This document shows, in pieces, positions 6,858 to 15,379 of a DNA stretch of 17,022 nt (positions within the stretch are counted from its first letter, which is position 1; every line of letters begins with the position of its first letter). A program made the position numbers and the translations under genes. The DNA comes from Paramuribaculum sp. Lineage in GTDB: Bacteria; Bacteroidota; Bacteroidia; Bacteroidales; Muribaculaceae. Below the pieces are notes generated by a model that was given only the letters and a program-made list of their open reading frames with translations, ran no database searches and was not told the origin of the DNA. Where the stretch lies: contig JAIDXA010000325.1 of the NCBI GenBank assembly GCA_029058705.1, positions 1 to 17,022 of the forward strand, given 5' to 3'.

Positions 6858-7481
6858 TCATTTCACCAATGACGCCGATGGATTCTGCGACGAATAGACA
6901 TAATCGGTCTTCCCTACCTCAAACTTCAAGACAGACCCATTGTCTTTTACTTTAACATCATCGAGTTTCGTCATTGAAGTATATCGGGCAAGAAGCTGAC
7001 GCTTAAGCGCCGACTCAACCATAGCGGCAACCTGCGGTTTGACCGGTTCAGGATCCGACTGGGTCGATCCAGTCAGAACATTACTGGATATCACCAGTCC
7101 GCTCGGATCAATGGCAACCGACATATTTGCCACATCGAGCGAAAGCATGATCTCATCATCATCAATCGCTGTCCAGCGTCCCGTCACTGTCGACTTGGCG
7201 GACGCCGCTATCTCAAACGGCTGCACCAGCGCGTCGCTTCCGGCCATCGAACCCGTACACGACACCATTCCGACAATCATCACCTGACCGCCGGTCTTTG
7301 CCGAATCACGTTCAAAATTGATTGTCTCAACCATCGTTGCCTGCGAGCCGGCATCATTGACAATCATCTGTGGCGTCGAGCTCCACGTACCTTCAACCTG
7401 CGAAGCAAGACGCTCAGCCTCATTACAGCCCGTCAAAACCAAAGCTGCAAATCCTATTGCTCCAATCAGAATCTTATTCAT
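6858..7481 (-). CDS. Hypothetical lipoprotein
   Basis: This 207-aa protein has a lipoprotein signal peptide: MNK, a hydrophobic stretch, then the lipobox LTGC with Cys19. I chose the ATG at 7481 because it places this signal at the N-terminus; the frame open further upstream would add 31 unrelated residues. The mature part begins with a segment containing VEGTW, a pattern seen in small lipocalin-like or beta-sandwich lipoproteins of Bacteroidales. It goes on with alternating beta-type sequence and a Lys/Val-rich C-terminus. I cannot assign a named domain or function. It appears to be transcribed alone, with a terminator at 6598-6626. No strong promoter box is visible in its 5' region. Confidence 0.8.
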   Translation of the reverse strand: MNKILIGAIGFAALVLTGCNEAERLASQVEGTWSSTPQMIVNDAGSQATMVETINFERDSAKTGGQVMIVGMVSCTGSMAGSDALVQPFEIAASAKSTVTGRWTAIDDDEIMLSLDVANMSVAIDPSGLVISSNVLTGSTQSDPEPVKPQVAAMVESALKRQLLARYTSMTKLDDVKVKDNGSVLKFEVGKTDYVYSSQNPSASLVK

Positions 7482-7751
7482 ATCTCTATTACGATTTATT
7501 AGTGAATTCAAAATCGACTGACCGGATTCCGAACAACACCGCAATTCCGGCCACATATTTTCTTTCCATAACACAGGATTCCGTTAAAAAGTTCAAAATG
7601 AAAAACCGCAATCCTGCCTCACAAAATTAATAAAACAGTCTCGCAACTCAAACTTTCAGGCCAACTCATTATAAGACCCCATTCCCCAATATTAGTTAAC
7701 GCTGGGGAACGGGGTCTAATAATCCGGTTAATTCGATTCAAAAAAATTTCG
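7482..7751. other. Divergent intergenic region
   Basis: This separates the minus-strand lipoprotein gene from the plus-strand rlhA-like gene. It contains the long hairpin at 7668-7723 and leads into the rlhA promoter at 7752. I see no gene in it. Boxes resembling -7 elements on the minus strand (for example near 7593-7600) match the consensus too poorly to call. Confidence 0.6.
7668..7723. repeat. Long hairpin with 19 base pairs between divergent genes
   Basis: ATTAT, AGACCCC and TTCCCCA (7668-7688) pair in order with TGGGGAA, GGGGTCT and ATAAT (7703-7723). There are two single mismatches and a 14-base loop. The stem is strong and GC-rich in its middle. It ends about 28 bases before the rlhA -7 box, so it sits just upstream of the promoter rather than at a gene end. 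It could block read-through from the left, act as an operator, or be a mobile palindromic repeat. Confidence 0.6.
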
Positions 7752-7759
7752 TATTTTTG
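7752..7759 (+). promoter_or_regulatory. -7 promoter box of the rlhA-like gene
   Basis: TATTTTTG is a full TAnnTTTG match. Its last base is only six bases before the ATG at 7766, so the predicted start falls at or within a few bases of the start codon. The mRNA would be leaderless or nearly so. No clear -33 TTG is seen. Confidence 0.6.
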
Positions 7760-7765
7760 CATCAT

Positions 7766-9634
7766 ATGTCAAAACCTCGTCCAATTGAACTTCTGGCGCC
7801 CGCCAGAAACGCCGACATCGCAATCGAAGCCATCCGTCACGGAGCCGATGCCGTATATATCGGCGCATCATCCCACGGAGCGCGAAGCGCGGCCGCAAAC
7901 TCCGTGGCCGACATCAGCCGGGTCGTAGAGTTTGCCCACCAGTTCCGCTGCCGAGTCTACGTAACTCTCAACACCCTCGTCTACGAAAATGAGATTCATC
8001 AGGTCGAAACGCTTGTCAACGAACTCTATCATGCAGGTGTCGACGCACTGATAGTGCAGGATATGGGCATTCTCAGAATGAAACTGCCACCCATCGCGCT
8101 CCACGCATCCACCCAATGCGACATACGGACTCCTGAAAAAGCTCTGTTTCTTGCCAATGCCGGATTCTCCCAGCTTGTTCTCCCGCGTGAAATGACCATT
8201 GAGGAAATGAAAGAGATCCACCAGACAGTCCCGGACACGCCTCTTGAAGCTTTTGTCCATGGAGCCCTGTGTGTCAGCTATAGCGGAGACTGCCAGGCCG
8301 GATTCGCAACGGCACGCCGCAGCGCCAACCGTGGTGAATGCCCGCAGATATGTCGCCACTGCTTCAACCTTTCGGATGCTTCCGGAAACATCCTCATCCA
8401 AAAACGCCATCTCCTGTCGCTTCGGGACCTGAACAGATCAGACCTGATCGGACAGATGCTTGAAGCCGGCATCTCATCATTCAAGATCGAAGGTCGTCTC
8501 AAAGATGAAACCTACGTCAAAAACACAGTGGCTGCCTACCGGCTGGCCATCGACAACGCAATCAGCTCATACCCCGGACTCTACCGGCGCGCATCGATCG
8601 GTGACTCTGAAATCAGTTTCAAAACCGACCTCTCTGAAAGCTTCAACCGCGGATTCACCACATATTTCACCACCGGAAACCGGCCTACTGAAAAAATGGC
8701 ATCCATCCTGTCGCCTAAATGGACCGGGAAACCGGTAGGGAAAGTGACATCATGCACACCCCGGCAAATCAGAATCGAAACAGGCTGCAAACTTGCCAAC
8801 GGCGATGGGTTCGGATATTTCAACCGACAGAACCAGTTCACAGGCTTCAGGGCCAACCGAGCCGACGGGAACACAATCGTCCCTGCCACTCCACAGACAA
8901 TACCTGTCGGCACCATGCTCTACCGCAACCACAACCGCTTGAGGGAAGAAGCGCTTGCCGGCAACACCGCACGCCGATCCATTGCCGTAGACCTCACTCT
9001 CAGCACCACCCCCTTCGGCTTTGCGCTCAAGGTTTCCGACAACAATGGCAACATGGTCAGCCTGTCTGAGCCGTTTGAACTTTCCGAAGCAAAGAATCCA
9101 CAAACCGACTCCCGCCGCGAACTGCTTTCAAAAACCGGCGACACAATATATACCGTCAAGAACGTAATCGACAAGGCGGACAATCTGTTCATCCCCCGAT
9201 CGCTACTGGCCGCCCTGCGCCGACGCGTTCTTGAAAAAATGACAGAAACAATCGTCGCGACCCACCCGTTCGACTACCGTCGGCCGGAACAGCCAGCAAA
9301 CCCCGTCACATGGACCGATCACCTTGACTACCACGACAATGTAGCCAATTCTCTCTCGCGCCGATTCTACAACGACCACGGCATTGTCTCAATCGAACCA
9401 GCCATCGAGACAAGCAACCGGAAATGCCCTGAGACAAGAGTGATGACAACCCGCTATTGTCTCCGACGCGAATGCGACCGATGCCTCCGCACCCCCGACG
9501 GTCTCCTGTGGCGCGGCCCTCTGTTCCTCGAATCCGGGCCGGACCGTTTCCGACTCGACTTCGACTGCAACGAATGCCGCATGCACGTAATCCACATCAG
9601 TCGCAAAGAGAAATATCCTGACCCGGAATCATAA
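7766..9634 (+). CDS. rlhA: U32-family 23S rRNA C2501 hydroxylase (RlhA-like)
   Basis: This 622-aa protein belongs to the peptidase U32 family and matches the long RlhA type rather than the shorter TrhP. In E. coli RlhA hydroxylates 23S rRNA C2501, using a prephenate-derived step and an iron-sulfur cluster. Recognisable segments are IELLAPAR at the N-terminus, HGADAVYIGA, DALIVQDMGI, LHASTQCDIRT, and the signature HGALCVSYSG (165-174). Cysteines at 169, 176, 192, 196 and 199 provide the cluster ligands. FKIEGRLKDETYVKN follows, then a DUF3656-like region, and a Cys-rich C-terminus ending FDCNECRMHVI. The conserved N-terminus fixes the start at 7766; a TTG at 7757 lies inside the promoter box. 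A role in ribosome modification follows from the family; collagenase activity, an old annotation, is unlikely. Confidence 0.92.
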   Translation: MSKPRPIELLAPARNADIAIEAIRHGADAVYIGASSHGARSAAANSVADISRVVEFAHQFRCRVYVTLNTLVYENEIHQVETLVNELYHAGVDALIVQDMGILRMKLPPIALHASTQCDIRTPEKALFLANAGFSQLVLPREMTIEEMKEIHQTVPDTPLEAFVHGALCVSYSGDCQAGFATARRSANRGECPQICRHCFNLSDASGNILIQKRHLLSLRDLNRSDLIGQMLEAGISSFKIEGRLKDETYVKNTVAAYRLAIDNAISSYPGLYRRASIGDSEISFKTDLSESFNRGFTTYFTTGNRPTEKMASILSPKWTGKPVGKVTSCTPRQIRIETGCKLANGDGFGYFNRQNQFTGFRANRADGNTIVPATPQTIPVGTMLYRNHNRLREEALAGNTARRSIAVDLTLSTTPFGFALKVSDNNGNMVSLSEPFELSEAKNPQTDSRRELLSKTGDTIYTVKNVIDKADNLFIPRSLLAALRRRVLEKMTETIVATHPFDYRRPEQPANPVTWTDHLDYHDNVANSLSRRFYNDHGIVSIEPAIETSNRKCPETRVMTTRYCLRRECDRCLRTPDGLLWRGPLFLESGPDRFRLDFDCNECRMHVIHISRKEKYPDPES

Positions 9635-9658
9635 ACCACACGAAAATCAACGGAATCA

Positions 9659-9689
9659 TTGCATAGCTCAGAGTAAATTCCTAATTTTG
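9659..9689 (+). promoter_or_regulatory. Promoter of the galE operon (TTG-N20-TAATTTTG)
   Basis: TTG at 9659-9661 and TAATTTTG at 9682-9689 are separated by 20 bases, matching the Bacteroidota -33/-7 arrangement. Transcription should start near 9696 with a leader of about 45 nt before the galE ATG at 9741. No other promoter is evident before the sulfatase, so it may drive the whole four-gene cluster. Confidence 0.7.
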
Positions 9690-9740
9690 CACATATAGAA
9701 AAACAGCATATATTTCCCTAAAAAAAACAGCCCATCTGTC

Positions 9741-10778
9741 ATGAAAAAAGATCGCATCCTTGTAACCGGAGGAACCGGTTATATCGGCTCGCATACAGTT
9801 GTCGAACTCCAGAATGCCGGCTATCCGGTCGTAATAATCGACAACCTGTCAAATTCCAACAAAGACGTCCTTGACGGGATTGAACGCATCACAGGCCTGC
9901 GCCCCGATTTTGTCGAGGCCGACTGCACCGACATCAATGCTCTCAAGAAACTCTTTGCCGACTATCCCGACATCCGCGGCATTATCAATTTCGCTGCTTC
10001 GAAAGCCGTTGGCGAATCTGTACAGAAACCGATCCTCTACTACCGCAACAACCTCAACACACTTCTGAACCTCCTCGACCTGATGAGGCCGAACAACGTC
10101 AAGGGAATCGTATTCTCTTCGTCTTGCACTGTCTACGGCGAACCGGATGTAAACCCTGTCACCGAACAGTCTCCCATCAAAAAAGCCACATCTCCTTACG
10201 GCAACACAAAACAGATCTCTGAAGAGATCATCACTGATGTAATCACGTCAGGCGCACCATTCAAAAGCGTCATCCTGCGCTACTTCAATCCGGTCGGAGC
10301 ACACCCGTCGGCAGAAATCGGCGAACTGCCCAACGGAGTGCCCCAGAACCTCATACCCTATCTGACCCAGACCGCAATGGGCATACGCAAGGAACTCAGC
10401 GTCTTCGGCGACGATTATGACACTCCCGACGGATCGTGCATCCGCGACTACATCAATGTTGTCGATCTGGCAAAAGCCCATGTGATAGCTGTCGAACGCA
10501 TGCTTGAAGACAAATCCGACGACAAAATCGAGATCTTCAACCTCGGAACCGGCCGTGGAACATCCGTTCTCGAACTTATAAACACTTTCGAAAGCGCCAC
10601 AGGAGTAAAAGTTCCCCACCGGATCGTAGGCCGCCGCGATGGTGACATCGAAAAAGTATGGGCGGATCCGTCGCATGCCAACAACGTTCTCGGATGGGTT
10701 GCCGACTCGACAATCGAAGACACAATGCGTTCTGCATGGGCATGGCAATGCAAACTCCGCGAACGCGGAATCATGTAA
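9741..10778 (+). CDS. galE: UDP-glucose 4-epimerase
   Basis: This 345-aa cytoplasmic short-chain dehydrogenase interconverts UDP-glucose and UDP-galactose, feeding glycan synthesis and galactose use. The NAD-binding motif GGTGYIGSH spans 10-18. The substrate and catalytic region SSSCTVYG lies at 126-133, and the YxxxK pair is Tyr153 and Lys157 in YGNTK. RYFNPVGAHPS and DYINVVDLAKAH are typical GalE segments. Length and motifs are complete and no residue appears to be missing. It is the first gene after the promoter at 9659-9689. The next gene starts 37 bases after its stop, across a small hairpin. GalE in front of periplasmic enzymes and a sulfatase fits a cell-surface or host-glycan setting, though that link is inference. 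Confidence 0.95.
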   Translation: MKKDRILVTGGTGYIGSHTVVELQNAGYPVVIIDNLSNSNKDVLDGIERITGLRPDFVEADCTDINALKKLFADYPDIRGIINFAASKAVGESVQKPILYYRNNLNTLLNLLDLMRPNNVKGIVFSSSCTVYGEPDVNPVTEQSPIKKATSPYGNTKQISEEIITDVITSGAPFKSVILRYFNPVGAHPSAEIGELPNGVPQNLIPYLTQTAMGIRKELSVFGDDYDTPDGSCIRDYINVVDLAKAHVIAVERMLEDKSDDKIEIFNLGTGRGTSVLELINTFESATGVKVPHRIVGRRDGDIEKVWADPSHANNVLGWVADSTIEDTMRSAWAWQCKLRERGIM

Positions 10779-10794
10779 GAATCATTTCTTACAT
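10773..10794 (+). other. Perfect 9-bp hairpin across the galE stop codon
   Basis: ATGTAAGAA (10773-10781) and TTCTTACAT (10786-10794) form a perfect stem with a TCAT loop; the galE TAA lies in the left arm. A smaller hairpin, TCCGC-GAAC-GCGGA, lies just before it (10756-10769). The stem is AU-rich and no T run follows, so it is not a standard terminator. It may mark an RNA processing or stability site between galE and the next gene. Confidence 0.4.
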
Positions 10795-10815
10795 ACTTCA
10801 GGAGAATATTCTGGA

Positions 10816-12030
10816 ATGACTCTACTGAACCGAATCATAATAATGATAACAGCCTTGGCCGTAACCCTGTCGGCCAAGGCTCAATCATCATACCGGGGGG
10901 ATATCGCGACACCTGTTGACTCTACGGCGACAATCAGCCTGCTGACAGTAGCCCCGGGGTGTGAGATCTACGAGCTCGAAGGCCACACCGGCCTTCGCAT
11001 ACGCACCGCTTCCGACGACATGGTCGCCAACTGGGGGCTGTTTGATTTCAGCGCTCCGAATTTCGTCTACCGTTTTGTCAAAGGCGAAACCGACTATTGC
11101 GTCGGCCTGTGGCCCTACGGCTATTTCATGGCGCTATATCGCGAGGAAAACCGTCGGGTTACCGAACAGGTTCTCGATCTGACACCCGAAGAAACCGCCC
11201 ACGTCATTTCGCTGGTCAATGACAACCTGCGAAAGGAGAACCGCATTTACCGATACAACTACGTTCTCGACAATTGCGCAACCCGTCCGCTTGCAATCAT
11301 CGAGAAAGCTGCAGGCGATTCCATCCGGTTTTCAATTCCGGAAGCCATGGATGAAAACGCAACGTCATTCCGCAACGTAATGCGGATCTATCACCGCAAC
11401 TATCCATGGTATCAATTCGGAATCGACCTTGCTCTCGGATCAGGCATTGACCGGCAGATCTCAGTCCGTGAAACAGGCTTCGCCCCGGTCGTACTTGAAA
11501 AAATAGCCGCAGCGGCAACCATCGGCAACGATCGTCCGCTGGTCAAAAGCGAAACAGTTCTTTTCAATGCACCCGAAAACGGAACCGTCAAAGCCCCGAC
11601 CCCATGCTGTCTCACACCAATGGCCATTTTCTGTGCTTTGGCAGCCATCTGCCTTATCTACGCCATCAGGGCAGCGCGCCGAAAATCCATCTGTCCGTGG
11701 ATAAACATCATCGTCTATTCGATTCTCGGACTCAACGGCCTGGTGCTGACGTTTCTGATCTTCATCTCATCACACGAAGCCACATCGCCGAACTGGAACT
11801 ATCTCTGGATAAATCCATCCTGTCTGCTTGTCCCCGTCCTGATCAGGATTCCGTCGGCAAAACGTTTTCTCCGAGGCTACATGAGCATCAACATCTGCCT
11901 GATGGCTCTGTATTTCATAATCGTTCTTTTCGGCATTCAGTCTCCAAACCCGGCCTTCTACCCTATTTTGCTGGCCGATCTAATTCTTTCGTCTTCATAT
12001 CTTCAGATCACACGTGACAACAACAACTGA
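10816..12030 (+). CDS. DUF4105 (Lnb-like periplasmic) protein with C-terminal membrane helices
   Basis: This 404-aa envelope protein has a signal segment (MTLLNRIIIMITALAVTLSA, residues 1-20). A DUF4105 domain follows (about 35-190), with CEIYELEGHTGLRI, WGLFDF and the NYVLDNCATRPL region with its conserved Asn, Cys and Arg. DUF4105 belongs to a Cys/His-type hydrolase-like group; I cannot confirm activity. The C-terminal part (about 270-400) has around four hydrophobic helices, so the protein is probably anchored in the inner membrane with its DUF4105 domain in the periplasm. I chose the ATG at 10816, after GGAG at 10801-10804 and directly before the signal segment, rather than upstream starts within galE. 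Its end overlaps the next gene by 17 bases, indicating an operon. Its substrate is unknown. Confidence 0.8.
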   Translation: MTLLNRIIIMITALAVTLSAKAQSSYRGDIATPVDSTATISLLTVAPGCEIYELEGHTGLRIRTASDDMVANWGLFDFSAPNFVYRFVKGETDYCVGLWPYGYFMALYREENRRVTEQVLDLTPEETAHVISLVNDNLRKENRIYRYNYVLDNCATRPLAIIEKAAGDSIRFSIPEAMDENATSFRNVMRIYHRNYPWYQFGIDLALGSGIDRQISVRETGFAPVVLEKIAAAATIGNDRPLVKSETVLFNAPENGTVKAPTPCCLTPMAIFCALAAICLIYAIRAARRKSICPWINIIVYSILGLNGLVLTFLIFISSHEATSPNWNYLWINPSCLLVPVLIRIPSAKRFLRGYMSINICLMALYFIIVLFGIQSPNPAFYPILLADLILSSSYLQITRDNNN

Positions 12031-13585
12031 AATCCGACATATTCTGCTGTGTGTTCTGGCGGCAGCCTGTTCTTTCTCAGCGATTTCCCAACAAAAAAAA
12101 CAATCGACACTGGTCGCGGCCATCACGGTCGAAGGCCTCTCAGGTGAATACCTCCGCCTGCTCGAACCGGTCTTCTCAGAAGGCGGATTCAAAAAACTGA
12201 TGCACTCCGGTGCAACCATCGACCGCCTTGACTTCGGCCCTGGACTCGACCATGCGGCAGCTTCGGCGGTTGTCTACTCAGGTGCTTCGCCCATAGTCAA
12301 CGGAGTGCCGTCGGATAAAATTTACGACACATCCACAAAACTGCCTAAGTCTCCGCTCCACGCCCCGTCGATGATCGGAAATTTCACCGACGAGACTCTT
12401 TCGCCGGAAGCCCTTAAAGTATCGACTGTCGCCGACGAACTCCGGATCGACTCCGACGGGGAGGGACGCGTCTTTGCTGTAGCCCCCAAATCGACAACCG
12501 CTCTCGTCGGAGCTGCCCACGCCGGCAACGGCGCCTACTGGATCAACAACATGACTGCCAACTGGGCAACAACCGCCTACTATAAGGAAATGCCTGTCCC
12601 GATACGCGACCGCAATTATCTCAACCCCCTGGCAAACCGGCTTGACTCGATGAAATGGACTCCATTGCTCAACCTCTCTCTCTAACCCGGAATAACAGCC
12701 TCAGAGATGCGGAAACCATTCAGACAGACATTTCCACGAAAAGAAGTGAACCGCGTCAGCCGCTTCATCGAATCGCCGCTCGCCAACACGGAAGTGACAG
12801 ATGTAGCATCCGATCTGATAACAGCCCTCAGTCTCGGCTCCGGCAAAAACACCGATATGATAACGATCGGCTACACACTGCCATCCAACGGATCGCGTGC
12901 GGAGATAATCGACAGCTACATCCGGCTTGACCGGGATCTCGAACACCTTTTCCATATTCTCGAACGGGCATGTCAGAACAGCACCGGCCCGACAATAATG
13001 CTTGCCGGACTCCCCTCAAACGCCGGATCCGCACCCGACGACAAACGGTGGAACATCCCCTCCGGACTCTATTCCGTCAAGCGCGCAGTCTCTCTTCTTG
13101 GAATACACCTGATGTCAGTCCACGGCAACGGCGACTGGATCACAGGCTACCATGACCGGCACTTCTTTCTCAACCGGCAGCTGATAAAAGACCGCGGGCT
13201 GAACCTTCAGGACTTCCGTCGCGAAGTTGCCGATTTCCTCGGACGCATGGCCGGCATATGCAACGTCATCACCATTGACGACATTCTCGCCTCTCGCGCA
13301 GGCGACAACCCTGACGCACTCAAACGAAACACATCATTCACCCACGCCGGAGATGTGATAATAGAAATCTGTCCCGGATGGCAGATAATCGACGACGGAA
13401 CAGGACGAGCTTCAGGCGCGCTTCGACATACTGCCGTAGATATACCCGCCTTTTTCATCGCGCCCGGACTCAAACGTCTCCACATCACAGAAAGCACAGA
13501 CGCACGCACTCTCGCACCGACCCTTTCGAGGCTTCTGCTCATACGTGCCCCCAACGGAGCTTCCGTTCCGGCCCTGAACCTCTGA
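12014..13585 (+). pseudogene. Alkaline-phosphatase-superfamily protein, PafA-like but degenerate, split by an in-frame TAA
   Basis: The frame from GTG 12014 encodes a signal peptide and then a PafA-type fold: GGFKKLMHSGA (57-67), a GPG..HAAAS..YSGASP..NG segment (75-97), and DSYIRLDRDLEHLF in the second half. A TAA at 12683-12685 follows residue 223. The same frame continues from 12686 (PGITASEM) to a TGA at 13583-13585. Together the halves have the roughly 520-residue length normal for the family, so one nonsense codon splits one gene; Tyr is the likely original residue (YPG). Independent of the stop, key catalytic residues are changed: the metal Asp is Glu40, the nucleophile Thr position is Pro76, the HGI His is Asn96, and no DHG motif is seen. 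It looks like a non-catalytic relative. Translation of the second half could restart at ATG 12707, but that piece lacks a signal peptide. Confidence 0.75.
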
Positions 13586-13637
13586 CATCAAGACAACTAC
13601 AGAACCGACCAGACACTTCCAACACAACGAATCCATC

Positions 13638-15212
13638 ATGAATCCAGACTCCCGAAAAATCATCATTCTCGCAAGCTCCGCAGCAATCGCCTCACCATGC
13701 TTATCATCGGCGGCAACAAACGACGCAAAAAACACCCGTCAACCAAACATCATCTACATCATGTGCGATGACATGGGCTACGGCGACCTCGGCTGCTACG
13801 GACAGCCATACATCTCGACTCCCCGCATTGATTCAATGGCCGCAAACGGAATGAGATTCACACAAGCCTACGCCGGAAGCCCGGTCAGCGCCCCGTCGCG
13901 CGCTTCATTCATGACAGGTCAGCATTCCGGCCACTGCGAGGTTCGCGGAAACAAAGAATACTGGCGCGACGTCCCGACTGTACGTTACGGAGTCAACGAC
14001 GAATTCTCTGTGGTCGGACAGCATCCATACGATCCCGACCACATCATCCTGCCGGAACTGCTCAAACGCAACGGCTACACAACCGGAATGTTCGGAAAAT
14101 GGGCCGGCGGCTACGAAGGATCATGTTCTGTTCCCGAAAAGCGCGGAATAGACGAATACTTCGGCTACATCTGCCAGTTCCAGGCCCACCTTTACTACCC
14201 GAATTTCCTCAACCGCTACAACCCGGCCCTCGGCGACACGGCAACAGTGCGCGTGCTGCTCGAAGACAACATAAACCATCCGATGACTGGCCCGGACTAT
14301 GCAAACCGCACACAATATTCCGCCGACCTCATTCATCAGGCCGCAATGGATTGGATCGACCGACAATCCGATGAAAAACCATTTTTCGGAATACTGACCT
14401 ATACGCTGCCACATGCCGAACTGTATCAGCCCGATGACTCACTGCTTCAGTCCTACCGCGACAAATTCACAACCGACCTTAACTGGGCCGGACAGCCGTG
14501 GTCACGCTACAACGCAACCACACACACCCATGCTCAATTCGCGGCAATGATCACTCGCCTCGACTCATATGTCGGTGATATCCTTGACCTCCTGCGCAAA
14601 AAAAACCTTGATGACAACACAATAGTCATCTTCACCAGCGACAACGGCCCCCACGAGGAAGGTGGTGCCGATCCGACTTTTTTCGGCCGCGACGGAGTGT
14701 TGCGCGGACTCAAACGCGAAATACACGAAGGAGGTATCAGAGTTCCATTCATAGTCCGCTGGCCCGGACACATCAAGGAAGGTTCTGTCACTGACCAGCC
14801 CGTCATATTCTACGATCTGATGCCGACTTTTGCCGAAATCGCCGGAGTCACTGATTTCCCGGATGCCTACCGCAACAACAAACAGACCGACCATTTCGAC
14901 GGAATCTCATTCCTCCCCACGCTGCTGGGTCAGAATCAGACTGAAACCCATCAGTATCTATATTGGGAGTTCGATGAAACAGACCAGATCGGAGTCCGTC
15001 AAGGCCCGTGGAAACTTATCGTGAAGAGAGGAAATCCTGAACTCTACAACCTCGACAACGACATCCGCGAACTCAACGACATCGCAGCAGACTATCCTGA
15101 AAAAGTCAGCGAACTGGTTGAGATCATACACCGCGAACACACTCCGAATCCACACTTCAAGGTAACATTACCGGAAAAGAATCAGAGAGTGTTTGGATTT
15201 AAATCAAATTAA
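13638..15212 (+). CDS. Serine-type S1 family sulfatase
   Basis: This 524-aa secreted or periplasmic sulfatase has a signal region (about 1-26, ending SSAA). The N-terminal metal site DD is at 44-45. The active-site motif S-A-P-S-R spans 84-88, with Ser84 to be converted to formylglycine. The C-terminal metal pair is Asp335-Asn336 in TSDNGPHEEG. Lys154 in FGKWAGG and His259 are likely active-site residues. Because the motif begins with Ser, activation needs an anaerobic sulfatase-maturing radical SAM enzyme, which is not in this window. It removes sulfate esters from a substrate I cannot name. The overall sequence recalls the S1_16 group, some members of which act on sulfated galactose, but this needs a search. 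The gene starts 52 bases after the phosphatase-like gene and is the last of the cluster. Confidence 0.92.
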   Translation: MNPDSRKIIILASSAAIASPCLSSAATNDAKNTRQPNIIYIMCDDMGYGDLGCYGQPYISTPRIDSMAANGMRFTQAYAGSPVSAPSRASFMTGQHSGHCEVRGNKEYWRDVPTVRYGVNDEFSVVGQHPYDPDHIILPELLKRNGYTTGMFGKWAGGYEGSCSVPEKRGIDEYFGYICQFQAHLYYPNFLNRYNPALGDTATVRVLLEDNINHPMTGPDYANRTQYSADLIHQAAMDWIDRQSDEKPFFGILTYTLPHAELYQPDDSLLQSYRDKFTTDLNWAGQPWSRYNATTHTHAQFAAMITRLDSYVGDILDLLRKKNLDDNTIVIFTSDNGPHEEGGADPTFFGRDGVLRGLKREIHEGGIRVPFIVRWPGHIKEGSVTDQPVIFYDLMPTFAEIAGVTDFPDAYRNNKQTDHFDGISFLPTLLGQNQTETHQYLYWEFDETDQIGVRQGPWKLIVKRGNPELYNLDNDIRELNDIAADYPEKVSELVEIIHREHTPNPHFKVTLPEKNQRVFGFKSN

Positions 15213-15218
15213 GACTGA

Positions 15219-15311
15219 GAGGATTTTTTGAGCGGATTCCGCGAGTTGAAGAGGGAGCATAGCGGGCTATGTGACCGATGAGACTTGGCGGAATTCGCCA
15301 AAAAAGGCCTC
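15219..15311. repeat. Palindromic 3'-end element, copy 3 (best preserved)
   Basis: This is a 93-base imperfect palindrome between the convergent sulfatase and MBOAT genes. The outer arms 15219-15242 and 15288-15311 match in 19 of 24 positions when one is reverse-complemented. They contain TTTTTT on the left and AAAAAA on the right. The core TGAAGAGGGAGCATAGCG followed by GCTATGTGACCGATGA holds an inner hairpin, GCATAG with CTATGT. It begins seven bases after the sulfatase stop and ends 69 bases from the MBOAT stop, so it may serve as a two-way transcript end. Confidence 0.65.
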
Positions 15312-15379
15312 AGGATTATTTTGAAGGTTATATCTTTCATTCGTTTTATTGTTAACGCGGTTTAAATTCAAACATTCTC

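Noticed and set aside
12685..12707. Frameshift between the two halves of the phosphatase-like gene
   Set aside because: The starts at 12014 and 12707 are in the same frame, and the intervening codons read through sensibly, so the break is a nonsense codon rather than an indel.
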